A stretch of DNA of 64,000 nt from Brettanomyces bruxellensis (Eukaryota; Ascomycota; Pichiomycetes; Pichiales; Pichiaceae). Each line of letters begins with the position of its first letter. Within the stretch, counting starts at the first letter, position 1. The stretch spans positions 124,001 to 188,000 of the forward strand of contig NC_054683.1 of assembly GCF_011074885.1 (NCBI RefSeq), read 5' to 3'. Positions 37,250 to 47,388 of this stretch are shown here, one piece after another. Under the pieces are notes generated by a model, which saw nothing but the letters and a program-made list of their open reading frames with translations, did not search any database and was not told the origin of the DNA. Both the position numbers and the translations under genes were made by a program.

Positions 37250-39913
37250 TCAATTCTGTGGACAGTTAATGGCTCTAGACTTTGAATGCTCTGAGTATCT
37301 CTCAATGAAACCAGAAGTTGAGCCAACTTTCCCGTTGTTCAAATCACCATTGCGGCTCTTGCTATTTCGGCTTTCACCATTTTCAGAGTGAGCGGCTCCA
37401 TATCCAATTTGGGACGTACCTTGAAGTAATGTCGTGCTTTCAGATGTACCGTTATTAGCATTTGTACTTCCAGACTGTCCTTGTGATGCATTCTGCTCGG
37501 ATTGGTCATTTTCATGGCCTTGGTCATCTTCATAAAATGTTGCACCATTTTTTTTCTCCGAACCTAAAGTGAATACAAAGCAGAAAGAAACAACAGACGC
37601 TAAGATTATCATTCCTAGAATGATTCCAATAAAGACAGAAACAAGGGGTAAGCGCAAATGGACAGAAGGACCGTTATGTGAATCCAGCCAATCAGGGTTC
37701 AATGGTTTGTCCAAGAGAAATATCCCGGAATTACTTGTGGTCAAACCTTGACGAAGAATACGAACCTCGCGATCGTTTCCTTCTGAAATTTGAAGCATAA
37801 GACCTCCTGACGCGATCCGGTGGCATTTAAGATGAGTATTGTTTAAGAGTGTCGGTATTAAAGGCTCACAATCTATGATTTTTTTCATCGAATTCTCAGG
37901 GAGAATGTGCATGAGAACAAATTCTCTTAAAAAGTCAGGATCCCTCGTTAAAGATGTAATGTTAGACATCTTCAATGTTGCACTACTAGGAACCAAAAAG
38001 GAGTATCCTGGGTCCGAAATGAGTCCCGTCAAATTAGCTGCCTTCAAAATACTCAAAAACTCCTTGGCGTGTGCTGTTTCTATTAGTTGCTCTATACTTA
38101 TGGTCAAATTCTTTGGAAATGGCACTTGATTGATTGGGAAAGCAACTCCATCTTTGAAAAGAATCTCAGACTCAAATGAGAACGGTAGATCGTATTCTCC
38201 ATTCAAAGTTATAAATGAAGCATCCTTTGAATATCTTTGTAATGTGATGTTATGTCCTCCAAGACCCTGGAAACTGTCATTTCCTTCAAAATCGCCATAA
38301 ACCAATCCATTCAAAACCATACCCTTTAAAACATCGGTTAAGTGATCTCTGTGACTCTTCAAAAAGTCAAGTGTTAGGTCCAAAGATGACCACGCATCAG
38401 ACGTTGGTAGAAATACCGTGTATCCAAGTCCACCATTATTTTTGAAACTTTTAAGAACACCCTGAGAATCTAAATATTGTAATGTCTTCGCGCATCGGTC
38501 GACGGGAGTCACAGCATTTTCAAGTTTTGGAGGTATCGAATAATCATCATCCACAAAGTAAATGTATGTATGGGCTATGCTGTATCTCTTAGGATAAACA
38601 GTGTAATGATCGTTGAAAAGTATGGAGTTTCTATTGCGAACGGAAGCTTTAATTTTCTGACAATGCCCAAGAGATGTCTGCGAACAAAACTTCGAGGTTA
38701 AAAGCTTATTATGATCAAAGATTACATTACCTTCGACAAATTGGTACAAAAGATTGTTCTTCGCCTGTCCTAAAACACGAACTGAATCATCCCTCTGCAA
38801 TGAGGATAAATCCTTCGGTATGAAAATGGTCTGATTTAATGCTGGATCATCAATTAAATACGACAGTTTTCGGAAGTCGACTTCATCAACTAAATCTGTC
38901 TCATTTATTCCCTCTAAGAATTTTCTCGGTGTGAAAGTCGGTATTTGTGGATTCTTCAATACTTCCGAGTCAAAATAATGTATAATTGCATCTGAAAGCA
39001 GGAAATTTGCGGTGAAAGAACCGGTGAGATTATTAACACGAATCTCACTTCCCTTGAAATGGGAAGAAAGAGAAATAGACTGCTTTAAGAAGTTTTTAGC
39101 CTTAACTGTATTTCTACCTAAATTTCCACCGTACATTCCCTTTAATATGAAGTTTGATAAAATATTTAATCTATCATCTGTACCTCTTGAACTGATCAAA
39201 TAGTTAAGCTCAGTCTTGGTGAAAAGTTCTGAGAGGTATTTGTCTGATGGGATTAGCAAAGTAACATTGGTAAACTTTGAACTTGAACACAACTTATTAA
39301 CGGAAAGAAGTTTTGAGAAGATTGAGATCGAGACATTAGGCGCTGAGGAGTCAACCCTGGAAAAAAAGTCACAAAACGACATCTTCTTATCGATAAGTAA
39401 AGAATCTAAACCATGGACGACAGAATTGGAAGCCGGTGCCACAAGATCAGGCAGACCTACCAGTGAATTTTCCACGTAAAATCCATCTATATTTTTATCA
39501 AATAAAATAGGAACATGAAGATTCTTAAGAAATGGCGACGCATGACTGTTTAAAGTTTTGAAGATTCGAACACCGTCAACATCTTTCGAACGAATAGGAT
39601 GATCCACTATGAAGCGGTTAAGAACCGACTCGTTAAGAGGAAGGGTAGAAATGCCTAAATTTCTGAATGCTGTGTTTGTTGGTGCAAGTAGTGTGACATT
39701 TTCAAGCTCGTTAACGTAATCAATCAGATCACTATGCTGAAGGCTTCGTATAAATGAAGAAAAACTGGAATTTGAAGATAGCACATCCATTATTGTGAAT
39801 GTAGGGACAACTGCTGCTTCATCAGATTTCAGCAGATCTGTAGCAAGTGATGGTACCACCAGCAAGAACAATGCGATAAGCCTCAGTAGGGTATCTAGTG
39901 ATGGCAGAATCAT
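37250..39913 (-). CDS. Fasciclin (FAS1)-domain membrane glycoprotein, YLR001C-like
   Basis: An 887-residue type I membrane protein. It has an N-terminal signal peptide (LRLIALFLLVVPSLATD, about 10-26) and repeated FAS1 domains marked by NVTLLAPTNTAF (about 72), NVTLLIPSDKYL (about 218), GYTVFLPTSDAW (about 495) and a final one with SFLVPSSATL and FVLMHILPEN. Many N-glycosylation sequons are visible. One transmembrane helix follows (VSVFIGIILGMIILASVVSF, about 757-776), then a hydrophilic Ser/Asn/Gly-rich cytosolic tail of about 105 residues. The arrangement and length resemble S. cerevisiae YLR001C, a vacuole-associated protein of unknown role. A lumenal adhesion or lipid-binding role is inference. 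The promoter side holds five 10-bp repeats about 100 bp upstream. Confidence 0.85.
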   Translation of the reverse strand: MILPSLDTLLRLIALFLLVVPSLATDLLKSDEAAVVPTFTIMDVLSSNSSFSSFIRSLQHSDLIDYVNELENVTLLAPTNTAFRNLGISTLPLNESVLNRFIVDHPIRSKDVDGVRIFKTLNSHASPFLKNLHVPILFDKNIDGFYVENSLVGLPDLVAPASNSVVHGLDSLLIDKKMSFCDFFSRVDSSAPNVSISIFSKLLSVNKLCSSSKFTNVTLLIPSDKYLSELFTKTELNYLISSRGTDDRLNILSNFILKGMYGGNLGRNTVKAKNFLKQSISLSSHFKGSEIRVNNLTGSFTANFLLSDAIIHYFDSEVLKNPQIPTFTPRKFLEGINETDLVDEVDFRKLSYLIDDPALNQTIFIPKDLSSLQRDDSVRVLGQAKNNLLYQFVEGNVIFDHNKLLTSKFCSQTSLGHCQKIKASVRNRNSILFNDHYTVYPKRYSIAHTYIYFVDDDYSIPPKLENAVTPVDRCAKTLQYLDSQGVLKSFKNNGGLGYTVFLPTSDAWSSLDLTLDFLKSHRDHLTDVLKGMVLNGLVYGDFEGNDSFQGLGGHNITLQRYSKDASFITLNGEYDLPFSFESEILFKDGVAFPINQVPFPKNLTISIEQLIETAHAKEFLSILKAANLTGLISDPGYSFLVPSSATLKMSNITSLTRDPDFLREFVLMHILPENSMKKIIDCEPLIPTLLNNTHLKCHRIASGGLMLQISEGNDREVRILRQGLTTSNSGIFLLDKPLNPDWLDSHNGPSVHLRLPLVSVFIGIILGMIILASVVSFCFVFTLGSEKKNGATFYEDDQGHENDQSEQNASQGQSGSTNANNGTSESTTLLQGTSQIGYGAAHSENGESRNSKSRNGDLNNGKVGSTSGFIERYSEHSKSRAINCPQN

Positions 39914-41351
39914 ATTGAAGATAAACCAATGATAACCGAGGACTTTACGCTAAAAGTTTTGCCTGTATATTAATGAATGTGATTAAGGTTGCTTGGCTAT
40001 AGATAGCTAGAGTCAATCAAGGCCAATCAAAGCCAATTAGAGCCAGTGAAAGCCAGCAATCAAGGAAGATTGGTTGTGTAAGTTTTATGGACGATATTTT
40101 GGTCTCGAGAAGAAAATTTGCAGTTTAAAAAACAAAAAGGTAGGAATTCGAATGCTTATTGTAAAAGTTCGTAGGAGACCAAATTGGAGGACGAAGACGG
40201 CTGAAGATATTAAAAAAAAAAAAGATAAAAAGAATATAAGATTTTAGACAAAGCCGGATAATAATACCGCAATGTGTACTTGCAGACAAAATGTAGAATG
40301 CGGAGGCCTCAGACAAGTGAACAATCAGAAAAATTTTGTGAATGTCATCAGACGAAGGCTGCACGTAAATAACAATCTTCGAATAGGATCAGGGTCCAGC
40401 TAATGCAATCATATGAATAGTGTTCATTTATAATAATAGGCATTCATTTATATTTTTTAGAGGTAGAACTAATCAAAAGTGGAAAGGAAGCAAAACTAAA
40501 ACGGCTTTTCGCAGTCAACCTAAGAAAATGTAAGGGATAGCCGGCACATAATAATATACACTGTTAATAACATTTAGGGTAGTACACAGACTGAAAGAGG
40601 AGATTAAGTAAGAATGAGCAATGAACTTATGTAGATGGTTGATAATCTGATTCGACTAATTTAACTTAATCACATGCTTCATCTTCAATAATTGGAATTT
40701 CTGCGTACGTAATATCGTGGCAGAAAGGATTGGAGGAAAAAGGTCAAAAAGGAGATGCAAGTAAAGCTGAGATATGTTTGCATGTTCAAATGCATTAAAT
40801 TTTCAAAGATCAAGGAATAGTTGCTACAGATAGCGTAGGAGAAATACTAGCGAAATGATAAATAACAACAATTTAACAATACAAAACTTAGGATTTCTTT
40901 CGTAATGTAACTCATTCTTGTGGATTGATTATTGTATCTTAGAAAACTATATCCGCTAACATGAACGGCTGTCATTTAAAACTTCGGCCCCCAGGTTCGA
41001 ATGGCCTAATAGGGAAGGTGGTCGTGTGGACAGCATTGTACGGCAAATATCTATCAACAGCTAGCTAGCAAAGAAAAAGGTAAATTCTGTTCACGTAAAA
41101 ACAGAAGGCGGAGAGATGCAATAAAGGTGTACGGGTGAAGATGCAATTATAATTGACACGGGGAAAAAATTAGAAAGTAACAGCAAACAATTTCCAATAA
41201 ACGGGCAGATACAAGAAGCATGCGTTTGTAAAAGAAAAACGTTGACTTATTAGCTGAGTTCTATCTTTTTTCAATATTCAGGCTTGATATAAATATTATA
41301 GAGGGTGAATTGGTGTATAAAGAACTGCAGGTGTACAAATATTCTTTGAAC
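39914..41351. other. Long divergent intergenic region
   Basis: About 1.4 kb with no gene, between the FAS1 gene (minus) and the SGN1-like gene (plus). It holds the CCAAT-like 10-bp repeat array (40011-40060), an A-tract at 40212-40222 and an AT-rich tail. A sequence with a tRNA-like GGTTCGAAT near 40991 does not fold as a tRNA. Confidence 0.5.
40011..40060. repeat. Five tandem 10-bp units, CCAAT-like
   Basis: The units are AGTCAATCAA, GGCCAATCAA, AGCCAATTAG, AGCCAGTGAA and AGCCAGCAAT, in exact 10-bp register. Two contain CCAAT and one TCAAT. They end 98 bp upstream of the FAS1-gene ATG (39913). HAP-complex binding to CCAAT is one possibility; the 10-bp register places all units on the same DNA face. 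Confidence 0.6.
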
Positions 41352-42080
41352 ATGTCAGCAAACGAACAAGGAACTGGAACTCCAGGTAGTTCGGATCAGA
41401 TAGGTAACACTGATCTTTCAAGGTCAATTCAAAACCCAAGTCAGGTCCAATCTGCATTTGGCCAATCGAAATTCGCCTCAGATAAGGAGCAAAACACTAC
41501 AGAGGGTACGCAGCAAGATGAGGAGGACAAAAAGATTGCGGAGCTTCGAAAGCAAATGGAACAAATGGAACAGGAAGCGGGAAAACTTCGAGAAATGCAG
41601 AAAACCATATCGGCAGAACCATCAAACCAGCAAAGCCAAACGTTTCCAGGTGGGGAGAATGGAAACCAAGTTACAGATGCGAATGGAGAACCATTGCATC
41701 TGGATATTGAGCAGAGAAGGGAAATAGATAGTCGATCCGTGTTTGTTGGAAATGTGGATTTCACAACTACTCCAGAGGAGCTCGAAAAGTACTTTGAACC
41801 ATGTGGAGTTGTGAACAGGATTACAATTCCTACAAATAAGTTTACGGGGAACCCGAAGGGATATGCGTACGTGGAGTTTAGCACAACACAGCCAATTGCA
41901 AACGCTTTACAGTTAAATGAATCACTCTTTAAGGGTCGGATGCTAAAGGTGACGGAAAAACGTACAAACCTTCCTGGTTTCTCAAAGAGAGGTCACAGAG
42001 GACGTGGGGGAAGAGGAAGAGGATTCAGGGGCCGTTTCAGAGGAAGAGCACGTGGAAGAGGTGGATTTAAGCCTTATTAA
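41352..42080 (+). CDS. SGN1: Sgn1/PABPN1-like RRM protein
   Basis: A 242-residue RNA-binding protein. Order: acidic Gln/Ser-rich N-terminus, coiled coil (about 55-85, KKIAELRKQMEQMEQEAGKL), a single RRM (about 128-205) with RNP2 VFVGNV (130-135) and RNP1 KGYAYVEF (169-176), the signature TEKRTNLPGF after the RRM, and an arginine-glycine tail (about 217-242) likely to be methylated. This is the layout of nuclear poly(A)-binding protein PABPN1/Pab2; yeast Sgn1 has the same RRM and RTNIPGF motif. Predicted role: binding poly(A) RNA in mRNA or snoRNA 3'-end processing or translation. The ATG at 41352 is chosen; the frame upstream opens only with TTG at 41310. It ends about 100 bp from the convergent amine-oxidase gene. 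Confidence 0.85.
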   Translation: MSANEQGTGTPGSSDQIGNTDLSRSIQNPSQVQSAFGQSKFASDKEQNTTEGTQQDEEDKKIAELRKQMEQMEQEAGKLREMQKTISAEPSNQQSQTFPGGENGNQVTDANGEPLHLDIEQRREIDSRSVFVGNVDFTTTPEELEKYFEPCGVVNRITIPTNKFTGNPKGYAYVEFSTTQPIANALQLNESLFKGRMLKVTEKRTNLPGFSKRGHRGRGGRGRGFRGRFRGRARGRGGFKPY

Positions 42081-42177
42081 AGGCATTCTACGTATATTGT
42101 ACATTTAGATAACTCGATTAATAAAAAAGCGAAAAGCTAATGTTCATTTGGAAATGGCAGTCTACAAATGTACATTT

Positions 42178-43704
42178 TCATAATTTACTTCTGTTGATCT
42201 TGCTCACGATCTTGCCCGCCTCTTTCTTGGCAGACATCCATGCACCGTGAACACATCCACTGGCTTCCTTTGTGACACCTTCTCCAACAAATCTAACTCT
42301 TCCTGTACCATCAAAGATATCTTTTACCTCTATAAGCGAATCAACGCACGCATCCGGGTCATCTCCAATTGTCAATCCTGTGTATGATCCTCTAGAAAAT
42401 GGGTCACTGGACCAGACGGTATGATGAATGCTAATCGGGGCTGGAATGGTCTTCTTTCCACTAATATTAGCAACTAACGGCTCGAAAAATTGCCAGACCT
42501 TCTCGTTTGAGCTGCTCTCAATGTATTGAGTAAGTGGCTCTGCAATCAATGCAAGAAGAACGGGCACCTTCGCAGCTCTTGATAAGTTCATAAATAAGAC
42601 ACTATACTTGAAAGGATCTGGGCTGGATCTTGGGTCTATTTTGTACCATGAAGAATCCCTATTCTTGGAGAATGTGATCTTGGTTCCATTCTCAATAGCA
42701 TCAGTTAAAGTGTCGTCGGGCTCTGCAAGGCACAAAAATCTGTCTGTTTTATTTGGCCAAAAGCAGTCACTGAACTCGAGGAAAACTTTGCCTAGAGATG
42801 AGAAGCTAATTCTATCCAATTTTGCTCTGATATCAATAGGAAGAGGTGGCTGCCATTGTATTGCTCCCTCTTGTGCATAATCCTGAAGCTTAAGAACACT
42901 CAATGGAATTGAGCAAATCAAATATTCGCATTCAAATTCTTCAATTGTTTTGGAAACCCTATCACGAGTATAGATGTGAATCCGCTTAGCTTTATCGTCA
43001 AAAGTGATCTTGTAGACACACTTGTTAAGAAGGATGTTCCCATTTTCTATCAATTGTGAAGTTTCAGAATGGCCTTTTAATTTGAATAGCTCTTCTAGCT
43101 CATCATTGTAAAATTTTATGTAGCCATTTGTCACCATGGCATTTCTACCATAATGAGCATCTTCACTGATGCATCGAGCCGAAAGAAGATCCCATGAAGA
43201 TCCAATCCAAAGTTCAAAGTATCTCACCAACTGTGGTGCATATTCCAATTGCTCTTTGGTAAGTGTAAACTTTTTCTGTTTCAAATAATCGTAACATGCT
43301 TCTCTCACACTAACATCTGTGGCAGGGGTGTACTTCTTGGTACAAATTTCCTTCAAGTATGCATTAACTTCATCTGCAACCGGCCTAAGTTTTAAATTGT
43401 CACTCACTACACCGTGTTTCTTTGTAACAATGTCCCATTTGCCATCATCATAATAGAAATCAACGTTGCCTTTATCGAAGGTCTTCTTAAGAAGTGGATT
43501 GACTAGGCAATCGTGAAACCACGAAGCACCAAGATCCATCGGAATTCCTGTCTTCGTCTTAATTGTATGTAATCTTCCTCCGAGTCTGTCACGTGCCTCT
43601 ATAATTATGTTATCCACGCCATTTTTTGTGAGCTCTATTGAAGATTTGAGACCGCTTATTCCGGCACCAATTATGATAGTTTGGTGAAAGTTTTTTTGAG
43701 GCAT
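42178..43704 (-). CDS. FMS1: Fms1-like polyamine oxidase with PTS1
   Basis: A flavin amine oxidase of 508 residues that oxidises spermine and related polyamines. In yeast it yields 3-aminopropanal for pantothenate synthesis and supports hypusine formation. The FAD fold starts at TIIIGAGISGLKSSIELT (GxGxxG at 13-18), followed by EARDRLGGRLHTI and DLGASWFHD. The C-terminal FAD block reads VRFVGEGVTKEASGCVHGAWMS. The protein ends in -NRSKL, a canonical PTS1, so import into peroxisomes is expected, where catalase can consume the H2O2 released. Peroxisomal polyamine oxidases occur in methylotrophic yeasts, whereas S. cerevisiae Fms1 is not known to me to carry this signal. The ATG at 43704 lies directly before the Rossmann fold. 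Confidence 0.9.
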   Translation of the reverse strand: MPQKNFHQTIIIGAGISGLKSSIELTKNGVDNIIIEARDRLGGRLHTIKTKTGIPMDLGASWFHDCLVNPLLKKTFDKGNVDFYYDDGKWDIVTKKHGVVSDNLKLRPVADEVNAYLKEICTKKYTPATDVSVREACYDYLKQKKFTLTKEQLEYAPQLVRYFELWIGSSWDLLSARCISEDAHYGRNAMVTNGYIKFYNDELEELFKLKGHSETSQLIENGNILLNKCVYKITFDDKAKRIHIYTRDRVSKTIEEFECEYLICSIPLSVLKLQDYAQEGAIQWQPPLPIDIRAKLDRISFSSLGKVFLEFSDCFWPNKTDRFLCLAEPDDTLTDAIENGTKITFSKNRDSSWYKIDPRSSPDPFKYSVLFMNLSRAAKVPVLLALIAEPLTQYIESSSNEKVWQFFEPLVANISGKKTIPAPISIHHTVWSSDPFSRGSYTGLTIGDDPDACVDSLIEVKDIFDGTGRVRFVGEGVTKEASGCVHGAWMSAKKEAGKIVSKINRSKL

Positions 43705-44449
43705 TGAGAAAAGAAGAAAGAAAATAAATAAATACTAGGTCAGTTGATGAATTTTGATACCAGTAAATAAATTAAAAACCAAAACTCCATACAATCTAAA
43801 ATATGCTTTTGCTGTGCTGTACGTTTCTCAGTACTTATATCATATACACAAGATGAAAGAAAGACGTACAACGATCCTCTTTTTATACTATGCTTAAATT
43901 TCCGCGATAAGCCTAAATTCGGCTGCAACTTCTGAAGCGGGATAAAGGGTGCACGGCTGTAGCAGGTAATAATTTTGATAGGAGGAAGAAGATAATAAAA
44001 ATTAAATTATCAAGAGAAAAACCACGTTATGCTTACTTTGTCACACCGGATATACTTCACAATCTGCTGACCCTAAAAACAATTCCGTGTAGCAATACAC
44101 TATACGAGATTGCCGAAGATTTATACGACAGTACAATATATTATATTATATTCTATTCTATTATATTATACCATGTTATAGAAATCTAACCGTCCAAAAT
44201 GTAAAGAAATCAACAACAACAAAAAATCGCATAGTAGTTATGCATGCAGTCTTACTAGTGAGGCAAAATGGTGTCAAACGGATGTCTAAAGATCGATTTC
44301 AGAACCATTGTTCCACTGTATATGCTGATATGTGAAAGCCACAATTGTGAAAGTGGAAGGGCTGAAAACATTAGCAAAGTGCCATAATGTGAAATATAAC
44401 AAAAAGAGGGATTTAATTTAAATGAGAGTCAAACCAAACCTCCAAATTC
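43705..44449. other. Intergenic, FMS1 promoter and SEN34 3' region
   Basis: 745 bp with no gene. It contains an A/T microsatellite of TATTA/TATTC units (about 44136-44172). Both flanking genes are on the minus strand, so it holds the FMS1 promoter and the SEN34 terminator. Confidence 0.5.
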
Positions 44450-46276
44450 TCAGCCAAATCCAGACCATTCAATTGAAAAACAAACAGTCTCGGTATCTCT
44501 CAGCGGGTTGTGCTCTTTGCCACCAAATAACTCGGTAACGAGTCGGTAACCTTGAAAACTGGCGGGATCAGAAAGCTCGGTAGTCTTCTCTTTGGCAGAA
44601 TGAGTGGTTCTACGCCGTTGACCACAAATAAGCCAAAGCTTTTTCACACCTGTGGCCAGACGACCCCTATTTGTGATATCAAGCATGTCAATATCATCAT
44701 TGTAATAATCCCGCGTGTCAACAATCAGATGCGAGTGGTATCTGAGTGGGTCTCCGGGGTAAGAAACAAATTTTCCTCCAAAACGAACACCTGGTAGCAA
44801 CGTATGGTGGAAGTTTAGTTTCATATAGTTGAAAACCCTAAAGTTTTCGTAGATTGTTGACAGAGTGGCGTTCGTGGCTGTTTTCAGCAACCTTGACAGA
44901 AGAACTTTCTGGACTGTTTCATTATCGCGATACGAGTCCGTACGCTTATATAATCCTCCGATTTGGGAATCGTTGTCTAGTGTCTTCACAAAGATTGTCT
45001 CAGAAGAGCCTCTATTGTTAGATTTCCGAGGATGCCTCTTACTATCCAAACCAAGCTTTTTCATTTTCTCCTCAAACTGTAGTTGTCTTAGCCGCCTCTG
45101 TTCGGCAACATCATCTGCAAACAGCTGATCCATCTCATCAAGTTTCTCGTCGTTTTGTGAGACTTCGGTGAGAAGCTCACGCTCAGATTTTGATCCATCA
45201 ATAAGATAGCACACGCCATTGAATAGAAGATATAAAACCTCATATATTGAGAGTGTTAGTGGAAGTCCCAACAATGTATTTTGTTGCGGTGCAAGGGGTA
45301 ATGAACCCGAGAGGAGTCCAATAATTCCATGGTGAACACGCAAATGCTTGATATGATTCAGGTTGAAAAGCATAGCCCTATTTCCGATGACCGGAATAGG
45401 GATCAGTGAATCCTGATTGTGGCCTTTGGAAATATCATCGGATGCAGCACCAGTGACAGGAAAGGTTGGGGCATCCACACCAGGCTGTGCATTATTCGCA
45501 TGCAAATTTCCTTCACTCCCAATACTTTGCACAGATTCAGAACCAATACTTTCCTCATTCAAATCAAGACTCTGCTCCGAGACTTTTGCTGCTTCAAGAA
45601 TTGGTGATGGGGAAGACTCGGGTGACGAATCAGATGCATTGGCAGATCCCGCTGCCGATGAAGACTGTGTGGATGATCCGGATGATTCAGCTGATTGTGT
45701 AAATAAGGCTGATGATGATGAACCCGCGTTTGTAGTACAAGATGAAAGGGGATCGTCTCTGTCTGCTTTATCATCATTCAAGCATGTACGTGCCTCGATA
45801 GTACATTCTGGACTCGATTCATCATTCTTTTCTGGAAAGGTCTGTAGTATGTGCGAAGAAATGCTAGATTCTGGAGTAATTTCAGACGGCCTTTGAGCAA
45901 CTGGATATTTCTTGCTGGAACCAGCCAAACCAGACTGCAAATCCAACGCATCTATGGATTTTTCTTTAGATGAAGACCTGTGTCCTTCAATTCGCTGCAC
46001 TCCTGATTCCTGCACCGTCTTTTCTGATCCGGTGAATTCATCTGGAACATTCTTAGGAGTGAGTTTTAGTGCACCAAATTCCTTAAGCACCGAGTTCTCT
46101 GTATGCTCATCTGTGTTAACTGTAAATTCCTTTTGTACTGATTCCATAACTTGTTCTATATTTCTTGTGGGTTGAAAATATGCGTTCTGATTCTTGTTCG
46201 AGACAGATACATTTTTGTTCGCTTGAGGAGACTTATCGCTGGCAGTTTCTGGCAAAGCCAGGGGTGGTTCAGACAT
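44450..46276 (-). CDS. SEN34: Sen34 tRNA-splicing endonuclease subunit, extended N-terminus
   Basis: A catalytic subunit of the tRNA-splicing endonuclease that cuts the 3' splice site of pre-tRNA introns. Residues 302-608 are a full Sen34: MLFNLNHIKHLRVHHGIIG start, GLLSGSLPLAPQQNTLLGLP, FGGKFVSYPGDPLRYHSHLI with the catalytic Tyr and His, and VKKLWLICG with the catalytic Lys. The C-terminus FSIEWSGFG is nearly identical to the yeast ending. Yeast Sen34 has 275 residues and begins at the equivalent of Met302 here (codon 45371-45373). The 301-residue extension is Ser/Glu/Asp rich, uninterrupted by stops and without a recognised domain. Either start could be used. The ATG at 46276 has no stop between it and the core. 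Confidence 0.92.
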   Translation of the reverse strand: MSEPPLALPETASDKSPQANKNVSVSNKNQNAYFQPTRNIEQVMESVQKEFTVNTDEHTENSVLKEFGALKLTPKNVPDEFTGSEKTVQESGVQRIEGHRSSSKEKSIDALDLQSGLAGSSKKYPVAQRPSEITPESSISSHILQTFPEKNDESSPECTIEARTCLNDDKADRDDPLSSCTTNAGSSSSALFTQSAESSGSSTQSSSAAGSANASDSSPESSPSPILEAAKVSEQSLDLNEESIGSESVQSIGSEGNLHANNAQPGVDAPTFPVTGAASDDISKGHNQDSLIPIPVIGNRAMLFNLNHIKHLRVHHGIIGLLSGSLPLAPQQNTLLGLPLTLSIYEVLYLLFNGVCYLIDGSKSERELLTEVSQNDEKLDEMDQLFADDVAEQRRLRQLQFEEKMKKLGLDSKRHPRKSNNRGSSETIFVKTLDNDSQIGGLYKRTDSYRDNETVQKVLLSRLLKTATNATLSTIYENFRVFNYMKLNFHHTLLPGVRFGGKFVSYPGDPLRYHSHLIVDTRDYYNDDIDMLDITNRGRLATGVKKLWLICGQRRRTTHSAKEKTTELSDPASFQGYRLVTELFGGKEHNPLRDTETVCFSIEWSGFG

Positions 46277-47388
46277 TATTTGTATCTAACAGGATGTGAA
46301 AAGTAAGAAAAAAAGGAAAGAATTGGTTTAACCACCACAAAATGCAGCAAGCGGAGCAAAAAATAAGGGAAATGCACGGTATTAAGTATCAAAAAGGTAT
46401 TATGCGGAAAAGTGTTGAATGAGGGGAAAGTAAAAAGAGTGCAGGGTACCCAAATGTCAACTAGTGAGACCATGCATAAATCCAGAACAGTGTGGATCAA
46501 TCCGATAAAAAAAATATTTTCTTAGGATGCAAGAAAGAAAATGAAAGAAAAAAAAATTTAAATGTCTAGTCGGCCACAACCGGTTTTAATACATCTTCTT
46601 TTTTTGCTACTATTCGGCAAACGAATGAGAGTGTGGATGAATTTTCAAAATTCTTACATTTCTCTTATTTGTCTTTTGGCGCTATTCATTTTTTGCGTCA
46701 AAATTCCACCAAATTCTTTAAATCTAGGGAACAGTACGGCTGAACTCCTCTTCGCTCAGGGAAATTTACGAATTTAGGATTTCATATCAGGCAAAGAAAA
46801 AAGATCTTAGGAAAAATATCTTTTGGCCATAGATAAAAAAAAATATTTTAATGGAGTACAATTAATTCAGTCCAGAAAGCATCCTGAACATCAGTTGATA
46901 ATCAACTGATCATTTCGGGCAGCGCAGCAAGTTAGACCCTATATTTTAGACTATGGCACAAGTGAACAGGATCTAAAGTTTAAAATTATCAAGATTATTT
47001 AAACATCACGGAGAGAAATCATTTTTTTCATGCTCAAATTTAAAAGCTGTAAATCACAAAGCAGAGTGCACTTAAAAATATCACAAAGTGTTTAAAAAGG
47101 TTAGATGTCGATAAGATGATGATGAGAGCAGACCGGGAAACTCGGGAAAAAAGAGAAGCACACTAAAAAACAATGGGAGCAAATACGATATCAAAAGAGA
47201 CAAACGAAATTCTTCATCTGTCAGTGGATCCCCAGGTCGAAATCGCAGGGTAAAAAAATATTAAATTCAAGCCTCGCGTACCACTACCCTGAAACTGTCT
47301 ATAATAATAATAATAATATACACTCATTAAAATATACACATGCTAACAATATACCCATCTAAAACACCACATATTACCCCATTTCGCA
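46277..47388. other. Intergenic, SEN34 promoter and BDF1 3' region
   Basis: 1.1 kb without a gene. One AGCGCC motif is present in reverse orientation (46678-46683), and a TAA/AAT microsatellite at about 47301-47320. Both flanking genes are minus strand. The 71-residue frame at 46562-46777 is unconvincing. Confidence 0.45.

Noticed and set aside
40965..41030. tRNA-like GGTTCGAAT segment near 40991
   Set aside because: No matching acceptor, D or anticodon arms could be drawn around it.
44136..44172. TATTA microsatellite as a possible origin or centromere element
   Set aside because: Only about 40 bp of simple repeat in an ordinary promoter; nothing else supports such a role.
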